Origin: Parabacteroides sp.
GTDB lineage: Bacteria; Bacteroidota; Bacteroidia; Bacteroidales; Tannerellaceae
NCBI GenBank assembly: GCA_028689545.1
Contig: JAQVCX010000002.1
Location: 1-64,000, forward strand
Direction of reading: 5' to 3'
Length of the DNA stretch: 64,000 nucleotides
Shown: piece by piece, positions 44,933-53,531 of the stretch
Layout of the letters: each line of letters starts with the position of its first letter
Numbering within the stretch: the stretch's first letter is position 1
Notes under the pieces: generated by a model
What the model was told of the DNA's origin: nothing
Databases searched by the model: none
The model's input: the letters and a program-made list of their open reading frames with translations, nothing else
Program-made: the position numbers and the translations under genes

Positions 44933-45892
44933 CTAAAGATCCAGTCCCATCAATATTTTCTTCAATACGGTTTGCGCGGAGATCTCGCGGTTCGCGGCCT
45001 CGGGGATTACGATGCTTTGCGGGCTCTCTATCACGTCATCGGTAACGATCATGTTGCGGCGAACGGGCAAGCAATGCATGAAATAAGCATTATTCGTAAG
45101 CGCCATTTTCTCTGTGTCCACGGTCCAGCTGCGATCCGTGCTGATCACTTGTCCGTAATTCGGATCTTTATAAGCGGACCAGTTCTTGGCGTAAATGAAA
45201 TCAGCCCCTTCAAAAGCCTTCTTCTGATCGTACTCCACTTTAGCGTTGCCTACGAATTTAGGATCAAGCTCATACCCTTCCGGATGGGTGATGACGAACT
45301 CATAATCCGCTGCGTTCATCCATTCGGCAAAGCTATTAGGAACGGCTTGCGGCAATGATTTCGGATGAGGAGCCCAAGTCATGACTACCTTCGGACGAGC
45401 TGTTTTCTTATACTCCTCGATCGTGATCAAGTCGGCGAAACTTTGCAACGGATGGCGTGTCGCCGCTTCCATGCTAAATACCGGTCGGCCGGAATATTTG
45501 ATGAACTGACTCAATATCTTCTCGTTATAATCATCTTCCTTATTCTCGAAGCGAGCGAAAGAACGGACACCGATCACATCGCAATAACAGCCCATTACAG
45601 GGACAGCTTCCAGCAAATGCTCCGGCTTATCACCGTCCATGATAACACCTCGCTCTGTTTCCAGCTTCCATGCACCTTGGTTAACGTCAAGAACGATAGT
45701 GTTCATACCTAAGTTCATGGCTGCCTTTTGGGTGCTTAAACGGGTACGCAGGCTAGAGTTGAAAAATATCATCAACAACGTCTTGTTTTTTCCCAGTTCA
45801 CTAAACTGGAAACGATCTTTCTTGATCTCGAAAGCTTCATTAAGCGCTTGTTTCAAGTCACCTAAATCCTGTACGCAAGTGAAATGTCTCAT
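44933..45892 (-). CDS. argF': N-succinylornithine carbamoyltransferase
   Basis: A 319-residue transcarbamylase of arginine synthesis. The carbamoyl-phosphate loop reads FFNSSLRTR instead of the usual STRTR, and the HCLPVRRN motif replaces HCLP. Both are marks of the acylornithine transcarbamylases of Bacteroidetes and Xanthomonas. Residue 90 is Pro (GDKPEHLLEA). In Bacteroides fragilis this Pro, in place of Glu92 of the Xanthomonas enzyme, gives N-succinylornithine specificity, so the succinyl route is the likely one. No other arginine genes are adjacent, but proline genes using the same glutamate-semialdehyde chemistry lie just upstream. Confidence 0.92.
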   Translation of the reverse strand: MRHFTCVQDLGDLKQALNEAFEIKKDRFQFSELGKNKTLLMIFFNSSLRTRLSTQKAAMNLGMNTIVLDVNQGAWKLETERGVIMDGDKPEHLLEAVPVMGCYCDVIGVRSFARFENKEDDYNEKILSQFIKYSGRPVFSMEAATRHPLQSFADLITIEEYKKTARPKVVMTWAPHPKSLPQAVPNSFAEWMNAADYEFVITHPEGYELDPKFVGNAKVEYDQKKAFEGADFIYAKNWSAYKDPNYGQVISTDRSWTVDTEKMALTNNAYFMHCLPVRRNMIVTDDVIESPQSIVIPEAANREISAQTVLKKILMGLDL

Positions 45893-45950
45893 ATCTGTTA
45901 CAATAATATTTTGTTAAAGGCAAAGATAATGACTACTTGTCAATTATCCT

Positions 45951-47447
45951 TTAGAAAGGCCCAGGAATTGTTTGAGAGATCGTATCCGGCGGTGTTATGG
46001 GCAATTTGAAGCTGAAGGTAGAACCTTTCCCTTCCTCCGAGTTCACCCAGATGGTACCTCCCATGGCGGTGACCAGTCCTTTACAGATCGAAAGCCCTAA
46101 CCCGGTGCCCGGTTGAAATTCGTTCAATTGCACGAATCGCTCGAAGATATGCCCCAGTTTATCTTTCGGGATGCCGCTGCCTGTATCAGACACGTAAAAT
46201 TGCACGCTGACGGGATACAGCGATTGGTATCCGAAATGAATCTCCCCTTTCTCCGTATATCGGAGGGCGTTAGAGAGTAGTTTTCGCAAGATCAGCATAA
46301 GTTTATGCTTATCCGTGTGAAGGGACATGTCCGGGGAAGCATCCAAGATTAACCGGACGTTCTTGGATATTCGTGGAGAGATGCACTCGTATACATCGTG
46401 CATGATTGCGAACGGATTCGTGTCCTCGTAGGACCAATTGATCGTGTTGGACTCTATCCTGGACATCTCAAGCGTGTCATTGATCAATTCGAGCAAAGCC
46501 GTGTTATTCTCCTTAATCAAGGAAATATACTGCTCGCGCATTTCCGGATCATCTTCCAGCCCTAACATATCGGAGAAGCCGACGATGGCGTTTAGCGGAG
46601 TCCGTATCTCGTGCGTCATATTTGCCAGAAACGTGGATTTCAACATGGAAAGATCCTTGGATTTCTGATGATCCGCGACAGCTAGCTCGTCATTTTCCTT
46701 TTCGATGATGCTACCTATAATGAGGTGTGGGGTGCCGTTTTTATCAAGGTCCATGCCTTTGCCCGATACTTCATACATCTTATAAGTCCCCTCTTGGTTC
46801 TTTAGGTGGAAGGTGACGTTGTGAGACGCTAGTTTCTCGTCCCGGATTTTATTGAACAGATAGAAGAAGTCCAAACTGTCCTCGGGTTTGCGTACGGATG
46901 ATAAGGCCCTGCATATGAATCTGTTTTTATCTAATAAAGTATTGGTCGTGCCGTAGAACTGAAAACAACGGTTGCAATATTTCCGGTCGCAAGTAGAGAA
47001 ACGGTCGAAGCTGAATGAGTAAGCGGCTAATTTACCGTCTTCCAGCGCTTGCCGCATCAATATCCGGCTCTCGCTCAATTGTCCCATCAATAGTTTGTTC
47101 TCCCTGTCAGTCTCTTTTTCTCCTTGTTGCGTAAGCCAAAGCGCATACCCGCTAAGTCCCTGTTCTTCGGTATAGACAGGTTCTACCTTGAACGTGACGG
47201 GTTCATCGCATACGATCGCGTCTCCTTTTTTTAGGGAAGACTTCAATGAATCGTTCAGTACAACATTATTAAAAAGGTGGTCTATAATAAAGTCATGCTT
47301 ATCCGCCAAGGAGAAATGAGCGAACATCGCCTTGTTCAAGTCAATCAGACTTCCTTCCGCATCGTAGATAGCCCCTCCTAAAGGACAGGAATAGAATGTG
47401 TTTGAAAGTAAAGCCTTGGAAATATTTGGATCTATCACTGTTGACAT
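45951..47447 (-). CDS. Cytosolic PAS-domain sensor histidine kinase
   Basis: A 498-residue kinase with no membrane helix, so it senses a cytoplasmic signal. Two PAS-like regions (residues ~10-110 and ~140-250) are followed by the HisKA phosphoacceptor in FLANMTHEIRTPLNAIVGFS (His279) and a complete HATPase domain with DTGSGIPKDK and GTGLGLSICKGL. The second PAS-like region carries an unusual cluster, Cys153, Cys158 and Cys161 (STCDRKYCNRCF), which could bind a metal or sense redox state. No receiver domain or response regulator lies next to it, so its partner is encoded elsewhere. It sits between argF' and proA on the same strand. Confidence 0.9.
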   Translation of the reverse strand: MSTVIDPNISKALLSNTFYSCPLGGAIYDAEGSLIDLNKAMFAHFSLADKHDFIIDHLFNNVVLNDSLKSSLKKGDAIVCDEPVTFKVEPVYTEEQGLSGYALWLTQQGEKETDRENKLLMGQLSESRILMRQALEDGKLAAYSFSFDRFSTCDRKYCNRCFQFYGTTNTLLDKNRFICRALSSVRKPEDSLDFFYLFNKIRDEKLASHNVTFHLKNQEGTYKMYEVSGKGMDLDKNGTPHLIIGSIIEKENDELAVADHQKSKDLSMLKSTFLANMTHEIRTPLNAIVGFSDMLGLEDDPEMREQYISLIKENNTALLELINDTLEMSRIESNTINWSYEDTNPFAIMHDVYECISPRISKNVRLILDASPDMSLHTDKHKLMLILRKLLSNALRYTEKGEIHFGYQSLYPVSVQFYVSDTGSGIPKDKLGHIFERFVQLNEFQPGTGLGLSICKGLVTAMGGTIWVNSEEGKGSTFSFKLPITPPDTISQTIPGPF

Positions 47448-47488
47448 ATTTGTTTAGATTTAAATGTTGTTCGATACAAGCGAGTTAC

Positions 47489-48736
47489 CTATATTCTTAT
47501 CTGTCCATCTCCCTCAATGATATATTTATAGGTTGTTATTTCGGGAAGCGCCATCGGCCCTCGGGCATGTAGCTTTTGGGTACTGATGCCTATCTCTGCC
47601 CCGAATCCGAATTGCGCGCCATCTGTAAAGGCGGTAGATACGTTCGCGTATACACAAGCGGCATCTACCAATTGCTGGAAGCGCCGGATGGTCTCCGGAT
47701 CTTCGCTGATAATGCTTTCGCTATGTTTTGAGCCGTAGCGGGCGATATGTGCCAGGGCCGCGTCGAAAGAATATACGGTACGGATACTCATTTTGTAATC
47801 GAGGAACTCGGTACCGAAACTGTTCTCGTCAGCGTGCTGTAAAAGCGTCTCCGGATAATGTCCCGCTAGAGCGGCATAAGCCGGTTCGTCCGCATAGATG
47901 GTTACATGGCTGTCCGGAAGCTTTCCGCAGATATGCGGAAGATCGGATAGACGTTCTTGGTGGATGATTAAGCAATCCAAGGCATTACATACACTCACCC
48001 TCCGTGTTTTCGCGTTGTTTACGATCTCACGTCCCTTGTCTTTGTCTCCATAGCTATCGAAATAGGTATGACAGATACCCGCGCCTGTCTCGATCACCGG
48101 AACTTTCGCATGCTCCCGTACGAAGTGGATCAAGGAGCTACTTCCGCGAGGGATGATCAAGTCTACCAGACCTACGGCATTCAGCAGTTCGGTTGTCGCT
48201 TCGCGGTCGGGTGGAAGCAGGGTACAGACGGCCGGGTCTATACCCTCCCGTTCCAATACCCGATGAATGATATGGACTAAGGCGCGGTTGGAGCTATCCG
48301 CATCCGAACCTCCTTTCAGTACACAAGCGTTACCACTTTTGAAGCAAAGCGAGAATACATCGAACGTCACATTCGGACGTGCCTCATAGATAACGCCGAT
48401 AACACCGAAAGGAACTGTCACCTTTCGTATCCGCATCCCGTTGGGACGGATCGTTTCGCTCAGCGTTTTGCCGAGCGGGGAGGGGAGAGTCGCTACGTTT
48501 CTCATATCCCCTGCGATACCTTCGAGGCGTTCGACCGTCAGTTTCAGGCGGTCGTATTTCGGGTTGGCCGGGTCCATGCGGGCGAGGTCTTCGGCATTGG
48601 CCGTCAGGATCTGTTCGCTGTGCGCGACTAACTCTGCTGCCGCTTCCGTGAGGATGCGATTTGTCGTGTCATCACTCAGCGATAAGAGTGAACGGGATGC
48701 GCGAACGGTTTGTTCTAATAGTTTATTTATACTCAT
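47489..48736 (-). CDS. proA: Gamma-glutamyl phosphate reductase
   Basis: A 415-residue NADPH-dependent reductase that makes glutamate 5-semialdehyde, the second step of proline synthesis. Aldehyde-dehydrogenase-fold motifs are present: [20 protein letters not shown] for substrate, [11 protein letters not shown] for the cofactor and the catalytic Cys in [10 protein letters not shown]. Its start overlaps the end of the small membrane protein by 14 bases, so it belongs to a proB / small protein / proA operon. Length is normal. Confidence 0.95.
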   Translation of the reverse strand: MSINKLLEQTVRASRSLLSLSDDTTNRILTEAAAELVAHSEQILTANAEDLARMDPANPKYDRLKLTVERLEGIAGDMRNVATLPSPLGKTLSETIRPNGMRIRKVTVPFGVIGVIYEARPNVTFDVFSLCFKSGNACVLKGGSDADSSNRALVHIIHRVLEREGIDPAVCTLLPPDREATTELLNAVGLVDLIIPRGSSSLIHFVREHAKVPVIETGAGICHTYFDSYGDKDKGREIVNNAKTRRVSVCNALDCLIIHQERLSDLPHICGKLPDSHVTIYADEPAYAALAGHYPETLLQHADENSFGTEFLDYKMSIRTVYSFDAALAHIARYGSKHSESIISEDPETIRRFQQLVDAACVYANVSTAFTDGAQFGFGAEIGISTQKLHARGPMALPEITTYKYIIEGDGQIRI

Positions 48737-49142
48737 ACTCTTGAATGTGTTTAGATTTGACGGTATCCTTTCCGAGTACCAGGAGAAGCCCGATAACGAA
48801 ACTGATACCCCAGTTCATCAACTGACCGCCTGCCAGCGGATGCCCAAACAGCAGGAAGCCGTTTACGATTCCTCCTATCAAGAACAACAACAGGCTTATC
48901 CAGCAAAAGGCATAGTTGGCAACATACCTGCGGATAGTCAGACAGATAGCCGAGATGACAAGTAGGCAACAAACGGCAATCAAGCTATATGCGGCTATCT
49001 TTAACCCCTCGGGAGATGCGGTTATGGGAAGTCCCAGATCCAGTTTATCCCCCTGTATCAAGAGGGTAACACCTCCCATACCTCTAAGCAGTCCCACTAC
49101 AATCATGAGGACGGATGCGAATGTCAACCAATACTTTTTCAT
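48723..49142 (-). CDS. Four-helix membrane protein of unknown function, in the pro operon
   Basis: A 139-residue protein with four hydrophobic segments: [19 protein letters not shown], then near residues 48-65, 75-92 and 100-120. Small positive loops and a polar tail [11 protein letters not shown] complete it. No known domain is recognised. Its last 14 bases overlap the start of proA, and it starts 17 bases after proB. The placement between the two first genes of proline synthesis suggests it is transcribed with them, but a link to proline or osmotic balance is only inferred. Confidence 0.7.
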   Translation of the reverse strand: MKKYWLTFASVLMIVVGLLRGMGGVTLLIQGDKLDLGLPITASPEGLKIAAYSLIAVCCLLVISAICLTIRRYVANYAFCWISLLLFLIGGIVNGFLLFGHPLAGGQLMNWGISFVIGLLLVLGKDTVKSKHIQEYEYK

Positions 49143-49159
49143 ACTCTTCTCTGTTTAGT

Positions 49160-50233
49160 TTAATCCAAATATAAATAGTCGTAATGTATCAACGGTTTCA
49201 TGTCCCGGTGGCCTATCAGACAGATCGCTTCCCGGCTGTCGTAGGCGGCACAACCCACACCTAACTGCGTACCTTCCTGGTTGATAATCTTTACAATGTC
49301 GTCTTTCTCAAATTCTCCGGCAATACGCGTGACGCCAACCAGCAGGATACTGGTAGCTTTCGGTCCCAGCAAAGCCTCTTCCGCCCCCTTGTTGATATGT
49401 ATCTCCCCTTTAGCGAAGCCCTCGGAATGAGCGATCCATTTCTTTACGCTGCTGACGGGTTTCGGGGCCGGAATGAAACGAGTGCAGACCGTGTCGCTAT
49501 CCGTCGCCAATAACAGCGGAAGGATATTCTCCTTCTTGCCGTTGGCGATGATAACCGCTATGCCCTCGTCCGCCACTTTTTGGGCGATATGGCATTTCGT
49601 CAACATACCTCCCCGGCCAAAGGATGATTGGCTAGTCTGTATATATTCCGACAAGTCCGTTTTCCCACATTCTATTTCCCGGATCACGGAACTATCCGGA
49701 TCCGAAGGATTTCCATTGTAAATCCCGTCTATATTGCTGAGGATTACCAAGACATCCATTCCCATCATCGTAGCGATCAAGCCGGATAACTCATCATTAT
49801 CCGTGAACATCAGCTCGGTTACGGATATCGTGTCATTCTCGTTCACGATCGGGATCACCCTGTTTTCCAGCATCACCTCCATGCAATGCTTCTGGTTCAG
49901 GTAATGCGTACGGCTCCCGAAATTCTCTTTCGTGGTAAGCACTTGCCCGCACGTCATGCCATGCTCCCGGAACAATTCGTAATACCGGTTGATCAGCTTG
50001 GCCTGTCCTACCGCCGAATACAGTTGCCGGGCCGATACGGAATCCAGCTTTTTGCCGGCCTTTATCTCGCTTCGCCCGGAAGCCACGGCTCCGGAGGAGA
50101 TCAAGACGATCTCCATACCTTGCCGATGCAAGTCCGCTACTTGGTCTACCAACGCGGACATGCGGGTGATATCTAGCGTCCCATCCTTACGGGTCAGGAC
50201 ATTGCTTCCTATTTTTACAGCGATACGCTTCAT
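49160..50233 (-). CDS. proB: Glutamate 5-kinase
   Basis: A 357-residue kinase that phosphorylates glutamate to start proline synthesis and is usually feedback-inhibited by proline. The amino-acid kinase domain spans residues ~1-250 (KIGSNVLTRKDG, LISSGAVASGRSEI, VNENDTISV, LSNIDGIYNG, GRGGMLTKCHIA). A C-terminal PUA domain (residues ~275-345, WIAHSEGFAKGEIHINKGAEEAL, QLGVGCAAYDS) completes the standard ProB form. It is the first gene of the proB-to-proA set and lies 16 bases after the acyl-CoA ligase gene on the same strand. Confidence 0.95.
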   Translation of the reverse strand: MKRIAVKIGSNVLTRKDGTLDITRMSALVDQVADLHRQGMEIVLISSGAVASGRSEIKAGKKLDSVSARQLYSAVGQAKLINRYYELFREHGMTCGQVLTTKENFGSRTHYLNQKHCMEVMLENRVIPIVNENDTISVTELMFTDNDELSGLIATMMGMDVLVILSNIDGIYNGNPSDPDSSVIREIECGKTDLSEYIQTSQSSFGRGGMLTKCHIAQKVADEGIAVIIANGKKENILPLLLATDSDTVCTRFIPAPKPVSSVKKWIAHSEGFAKGEIHINKGAEEALLGPKATSILLVGVTRIAGEFEKDDIVKIINQEGTQLGVGCAAYDSREAICLIGHRDMKPLIHYDYLYLD

Positions 50234-50249
50234 TCATAAATCCCCCATC

Positions 50250-51905
50250 TTATTTCTTGTCTTTATCCCGGATCTCTACCCGGCGGATCTTTCCGCTGAT
50301 CGTCTTTGGTAGCTCATCCACGAACTCTACGACACGGGGATATTTGTAAGGAGCGGTGACACGTTTCACGTGATTTTGCAATTCCTTGATCAAGGCATCG
50401 CCCGCTTTATCCTTATAATCCTTCGCCAATACGATCGTGGCCTTTACTACCTGTCCGCGGATCTCGTCGGGGACACCGGTGATGGCGCATTCCACTACGG
50501 CCGGGTGAGTCATCAAGGCACTTTCCACCTCGAACGGCCCGATACGATAGCCGGAACTCTTGATCACGTCGTCCGCACGGCCAACGAACCATAAGTAACC
50601 ATCCTCGTCGCGCCAAGCCACGTCTCCCGTGTAATACAGCCCGTCGTGCCAAGCTTCCCGTGTACGTTCCGCGTCTCGGTAATATTCTTTGAATAACCCG
50701 ATTGGCTTGCCATTTGTTGTGTGGATCACGATCTGTCCTTGCTCGCCATCCTCCGCGCGGCTTCCGTCCGGACGCAATAGATCGACATCGTATTGCGGGT
50801 TGGGAACACCCATAGAGCCCGGTTTCGGCTCCATCCACGGGAAAGTGGCGACTGTCAGCGTAGTCTCCGTCTGTCCGAAGCCTTCCATCAACTTAATGCC
50901 GGTCAGCTTATAGAACGTGTCGAATACGGCGGGGTTCAGGGCCTCGCCGGCGATCGTGCAATATTGAAGGGATGACAGATCGTATTTAGTCATATCCTCG
51001 CGGATCAAGAAACGGAAGATCGTAGGGGGAGCGCAAAGCGAGGTGATCCGGTAATCCTGTATCATCTGTAGCATATCCGCGGGTGTGAATTTCTCGTGAT
51101 CGTAGACAAATACGGTGGCTCCGGCTATCCATTGCCCATATAGCTTACCCCAAACCGCCTTGCCCCAGCCCGTATCGGCGATCGTTAGGTGAAGGCTGTC
51201 CTTATGCAAGTTGTGCCAGAAACTGCCGGTTACGATATGCCCCAGCGGATACGTGAAGTCGTGAGCCACCATCTTGGGGTTTCCGGTCGTACCGGAGGTG
51301 AAATACATCAAGGAGATATCGTCATTGCTATTCGGGTGAGACGGGCGGACGAAGGGAGCGGCGTTTTGGATACCCTGTTGGAAATCCTCGAAACCTTCCG
51401 GTATTTCGGGTCCTACGGATACGACGCTTTTTACGGTCGGCGAATCCGGTAAAGCCTCTATGATATGTTTCGTGATCACCTCTTCTCCGGCGCAAACGAT
51501 CATCTTGATATCGGCGGCGTTCGCACGGTAAACGATATCTTTCTTGGTCAGTAAGTGTGTAGCCGGTATCACGACAGCCCCTAGTTTATGTAATGCGATG
51601 ATAGAGAACCAGAACTCATAACGACGTTTCAGTATCAGCATCACCATATCGCCATGGCCGATTCCCAAGGATTGGAAATAAGAAGCCGTCTGGTCCGTAT
51701 ACCGTTTCAAGTCGGCAAACGTGAAATCGATATGCTCTCCATGATCGTTTGTCCAACATAACGCTTTCTTATCCGGTTCTTCCTCTGCCCATGCGTCTAC
51801 CACATCATATCCGAAGTTGAAGTTCTCCGGGACCTTGATCTTGAAGTTTTTAATAAAATCCTCTTGCGACTCAAACGTCGTTTTATCTATAAATCTTTCT
51901 AACAT
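50250..51905 (-). CDS. AMP-forming acyl-CoA ligase
   Basis: A 551-residue member of the adenylate-forming (ANL) superfamily that activates a carboxylic acid with ATP and CoA. Core motifs are [18 protein letters not shown] for the P-loop, [29 protein letters not shown] and the C-terminal catalytic Lys in KTISGKIRR. The overall sequence resembles medium-chain/acetyl-CoA-synthetase-like enzymes of gut Bacteroidetes and Firmicutes. The exact acid cannot be told. It follows a HTH-cupin regulator, a pairing often seen for this ligase type, so the regulator likely controls it. An AT-rich hairpin repeat lies between them. Confidence 0.9.
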   Translation of the reverse strand: MLERFIDKTTFESQEDFIKNFKIKVPENFNFGYDVVDAWAEEEPDKKALCWTNDHGEHIDFTFADLKRYTDQTASYFQSLGIGHGDMVMLILKRRYEFWFSIIALHKLGAVVIPATHLLTKKDIVYRANAADIKMIVCAGEEVITKHIIEALPDSPTVKSVVSVGPEIPEGFEDFQQGIQNAAPFVRPSHPNSNDDISLMYFTSGTTGNPKMVAHDFTYPLGHIVTGSFWHNLHKDSLHLTIADTGWGKAVWGKLYGQWIAGATVFVYDHEKFTPADMLQMIQDYRITSLCAPPTIFRFLIREDMTKYDLSSLQYCTIAGEALNPAVFDTFYKLTGIKLMEGFGQTETTLTVATFPWMEPKPGSMGVPNPQYDVDLLRPDGSRAEDGEQGQIVIHTTNGKPIGLFKEYYRDAERTREAWHDGLYYTGDVAWRDEDGYLWFVGRADDVIKSSGYRIGPFEVESALMTHPAVVECAITGVPDEIRGQVVKATIVLAKDYKDKAGDALIKELQNHVKRVTAPYKYPRVVEFVDELPKTISGKIRRVEIRDKDKK

Positions 51906-51911
51906 AAGTTG

Positions 51912-51985
51912 TTTGATTTATGATTTATGATTTATGACTTATGGAGTGCGGTGCGAGATCCATAAATCGTAAATCATAAATCAAA
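51912..51985. repeat. AT-rich ATAAATC hairpin repeat
   Basis: Tandem copies of TGATTTA on the left and TAAATCA on the right form a near-perfect stem of about 26 bp around a GC-richer loop (GTGCGGTGCGAGA). It sits between the HTH-cupin gene and the ligase gene on the same strand and is built from the same heptamer as the element at 20171. Confidence 0.75.
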
Positions 51986-51994
51986 ATTCATAAA

Positions 51995-52549
51995 TCATAA
52001 GATGATGGCCAAGAAACTGACCTTTTCCCCATCCAGCGCTTTCATGCCATGAGGTAGCTGTGAGTTAAAATAAATGCTGTCTCCTGCTTCCAAGATCAGA
52101 TCCTTACCGTTGATCTGTAGCAACAGACGGCCGTTTAATACCATATTATATTCTTGCCCCGGATGGGAATTGAGATACATCGGCTCATCCTCTGGCTTGG
52201 GATGTACGGTTACCAAGAAGGGATCCGCTTTACGTCCGACGAAACCGGCGGCCAATGATTGGTACTTATAGGCTTTCGTACGCTCTACGGCAATACCTTT
52301 GCCGCCCCGGGTAATAAAGTAGGTACTCATTTTAGGCTCGTCGCCAAACATCAACGTGGTTAATTCTACGCCATAAGCCTGTGAGATTTGGTGCAATACG
52401 CTAACGGAAATATCAACCGTGCCGCTTTCTAGCAGCAAATATTGCTCAGTCTTGAGATTGCAGACCTTTGCCATTTCTTCTGGCGTAATCTCCAGTGCGT
52501 CCCGTAGTCCGGCTAGACGTTCCGCAATTTGTTGTATCTGTTCGTTCAT
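51995..52549 (-). CDS. XRE-family HTH regulator with cupin domain
   Basis: A 184-residue regulator. Residues ~1-65 form an XRE helix-turn-helix (ITPEEMAKVCNLKTEQYLLL, HQISQAYGVELTTL) and residues ~105-184 a small cupin barrel (HPGQEYNMVLNGRLLL, SIYFNSQLPHGMKAL) with His and Glu positioned for a metal or ligand. Proteins of this layout commonly govern a nearby metabolic enzyme; here the downstream acyl-CoA ligase is the obvious candidate. The ATG at 52549 is chosen because the longer frame adds an AT-rich, poorly conserved leader. Confidence 0.88.
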   Translation of the reverse strand: MNEQIQQIAERLAGLRDALEITPEEMAKVCNLKTEQYLLLESGTVDISVSVLHQISQAYGVELTTLMFGDEPKMSTYFITRGGKGIAVERTKAYKYQSLAAGFVGRKADPFLVTVHPKPEDEPMYLNSHPGQEYNMVLNGRLLLQINGKDLILEAGDSIYFNSQLPHGMKALDGEKVSFLAIIL

Positions 52550-52629
52550 TTTGCTGAAGTTATTGTATTTTATCGCTCCAAAGATAGAAATAAAAAGCAA
52601 AAAGTAGGGGGAAACCCTTGTTTTCTTTT

Positions 52630-53322
52630 CTAATTAATAGATGAGGATGGGAGGTCGGAAGTCGTGACCTGAGCCGCATTCTTCTTTAACCACTCTAATC
52701 GGCGCTGGTCTGGGAGGTGTTTTACCTTGAAATGCTCGAATGTCACATTAAATCCATCTCCATCGGGACAAGCGGCCATAAACCCAACTTGCACGGGGAT
52801 ATTGTCTTGCAGCCAAGCGTTACGCATAAGGATATATTCCTTATCATCGAATGAGTAGAAGATCTCCACGGCATCCAATCTGCGGACTGCCTTTATCCAT
52901 ACGTGGGGGATAGCCTTGTCTAAGGTGATGACGCTCCAGTCGGAGGTCTTATGCGTGACGACCGCGCTTAGGTTGTATTTACCATCCACGAACTCTATAC
53001 CGGCCTTTATGTAATTTTCATGATTGATACGAAGCATCAGGCCGGCTTGGTCGAAACGCTGCTTGTAATCACCCGTTATCTTGACTTTCACCTCGAACTC
53101 GCCCCCGTAAGTCGCATAATAGAAAGGGGCGTCGTCTACCGTAAACCCATAATGGGAAATCCTCCAGTAGTCGCTTTGGGGAGTGACCTGCATGGAGAGC
53201 GACTTGTCTTTAATCTCCCATCGCTCCGGCTCGTTGAACCATTGCATCTTATCCAACGATTGCGTCCAGCCGAATTGTAAAGAGGCGACAATAACAAAAC
53301 TCAGTAATACTAATTTTCTCAT
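52630..53322 (-). CDS. Exported DUF1349 (concanavalin-like) protein
   Basis: A 230-residue protein with a signal peptide (cleavage near QFGWTQS). The mature part is a single jelly-roll domain of the DUF1349/YesU type, seen in WRISHYGFTVDDAPFYYAT, FDQAGLMLRINHENYIKAGIE-like strands and VQVGFMAACPDGDGFNVTF. Relatives belong to the concanavalin-like lectin/glucanase fold and are thought to bind or act on glycans, but function is not settled. It is a single-gene unit with a well-formed promoter and faces away from the P5C dehydrogenase gene. Confidence 0.87.
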   Translation of the reverse strand: MRKLVLLSFVIVASLQFGWTQSLDKMQWFNEPERWEIKDKSLSMQVTPQSDYWRISHYGFTVDDAPFYYATYGGEFEVKVKITGDYKQRFDQAGLMLRINHENYIKAGIEFVDGKYNLSAVVTHKTSDWSVITLDKAIPHVWIKAVRRLDAVEIFYSFDDKEYILMRNAWLQDNIPVQVGFMAACPDGDGFNVTFEHFKVKHLPDQRRLEWLKKNAAQVTTSDLPSSSIN

Positions 53323-53384
53323 TTCACTTTTAATTTAGTTGCATTCTCTTTCCGTAAGTGATAATGTGTTTAACCTTACCTCCA

Positions 53385-53416
53385 CAAAGGTAACATGTTC
53401 TTATAGATCGCACAAT
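53385..53416 (-). promoter_or_regulatory. Promoter of the DUF1349 gene
   Basis: On the minus strand ATTG (53416-53413), 20 bases, TACCTTTG (53392-53385). It lies about 60 bases ahead of the start codon. Confidence 0.72.
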
Positions 53417-53531
53417 GCGGTTGTCTTTGGTTGATATATATTAACGTTTATGTGCCTCTGTTTTAAAATAAATTCGCTATGTTTACCGCATAAAGTTTCA
53501 TTGAATAACCATTTAAATAATCTGAAGTATT

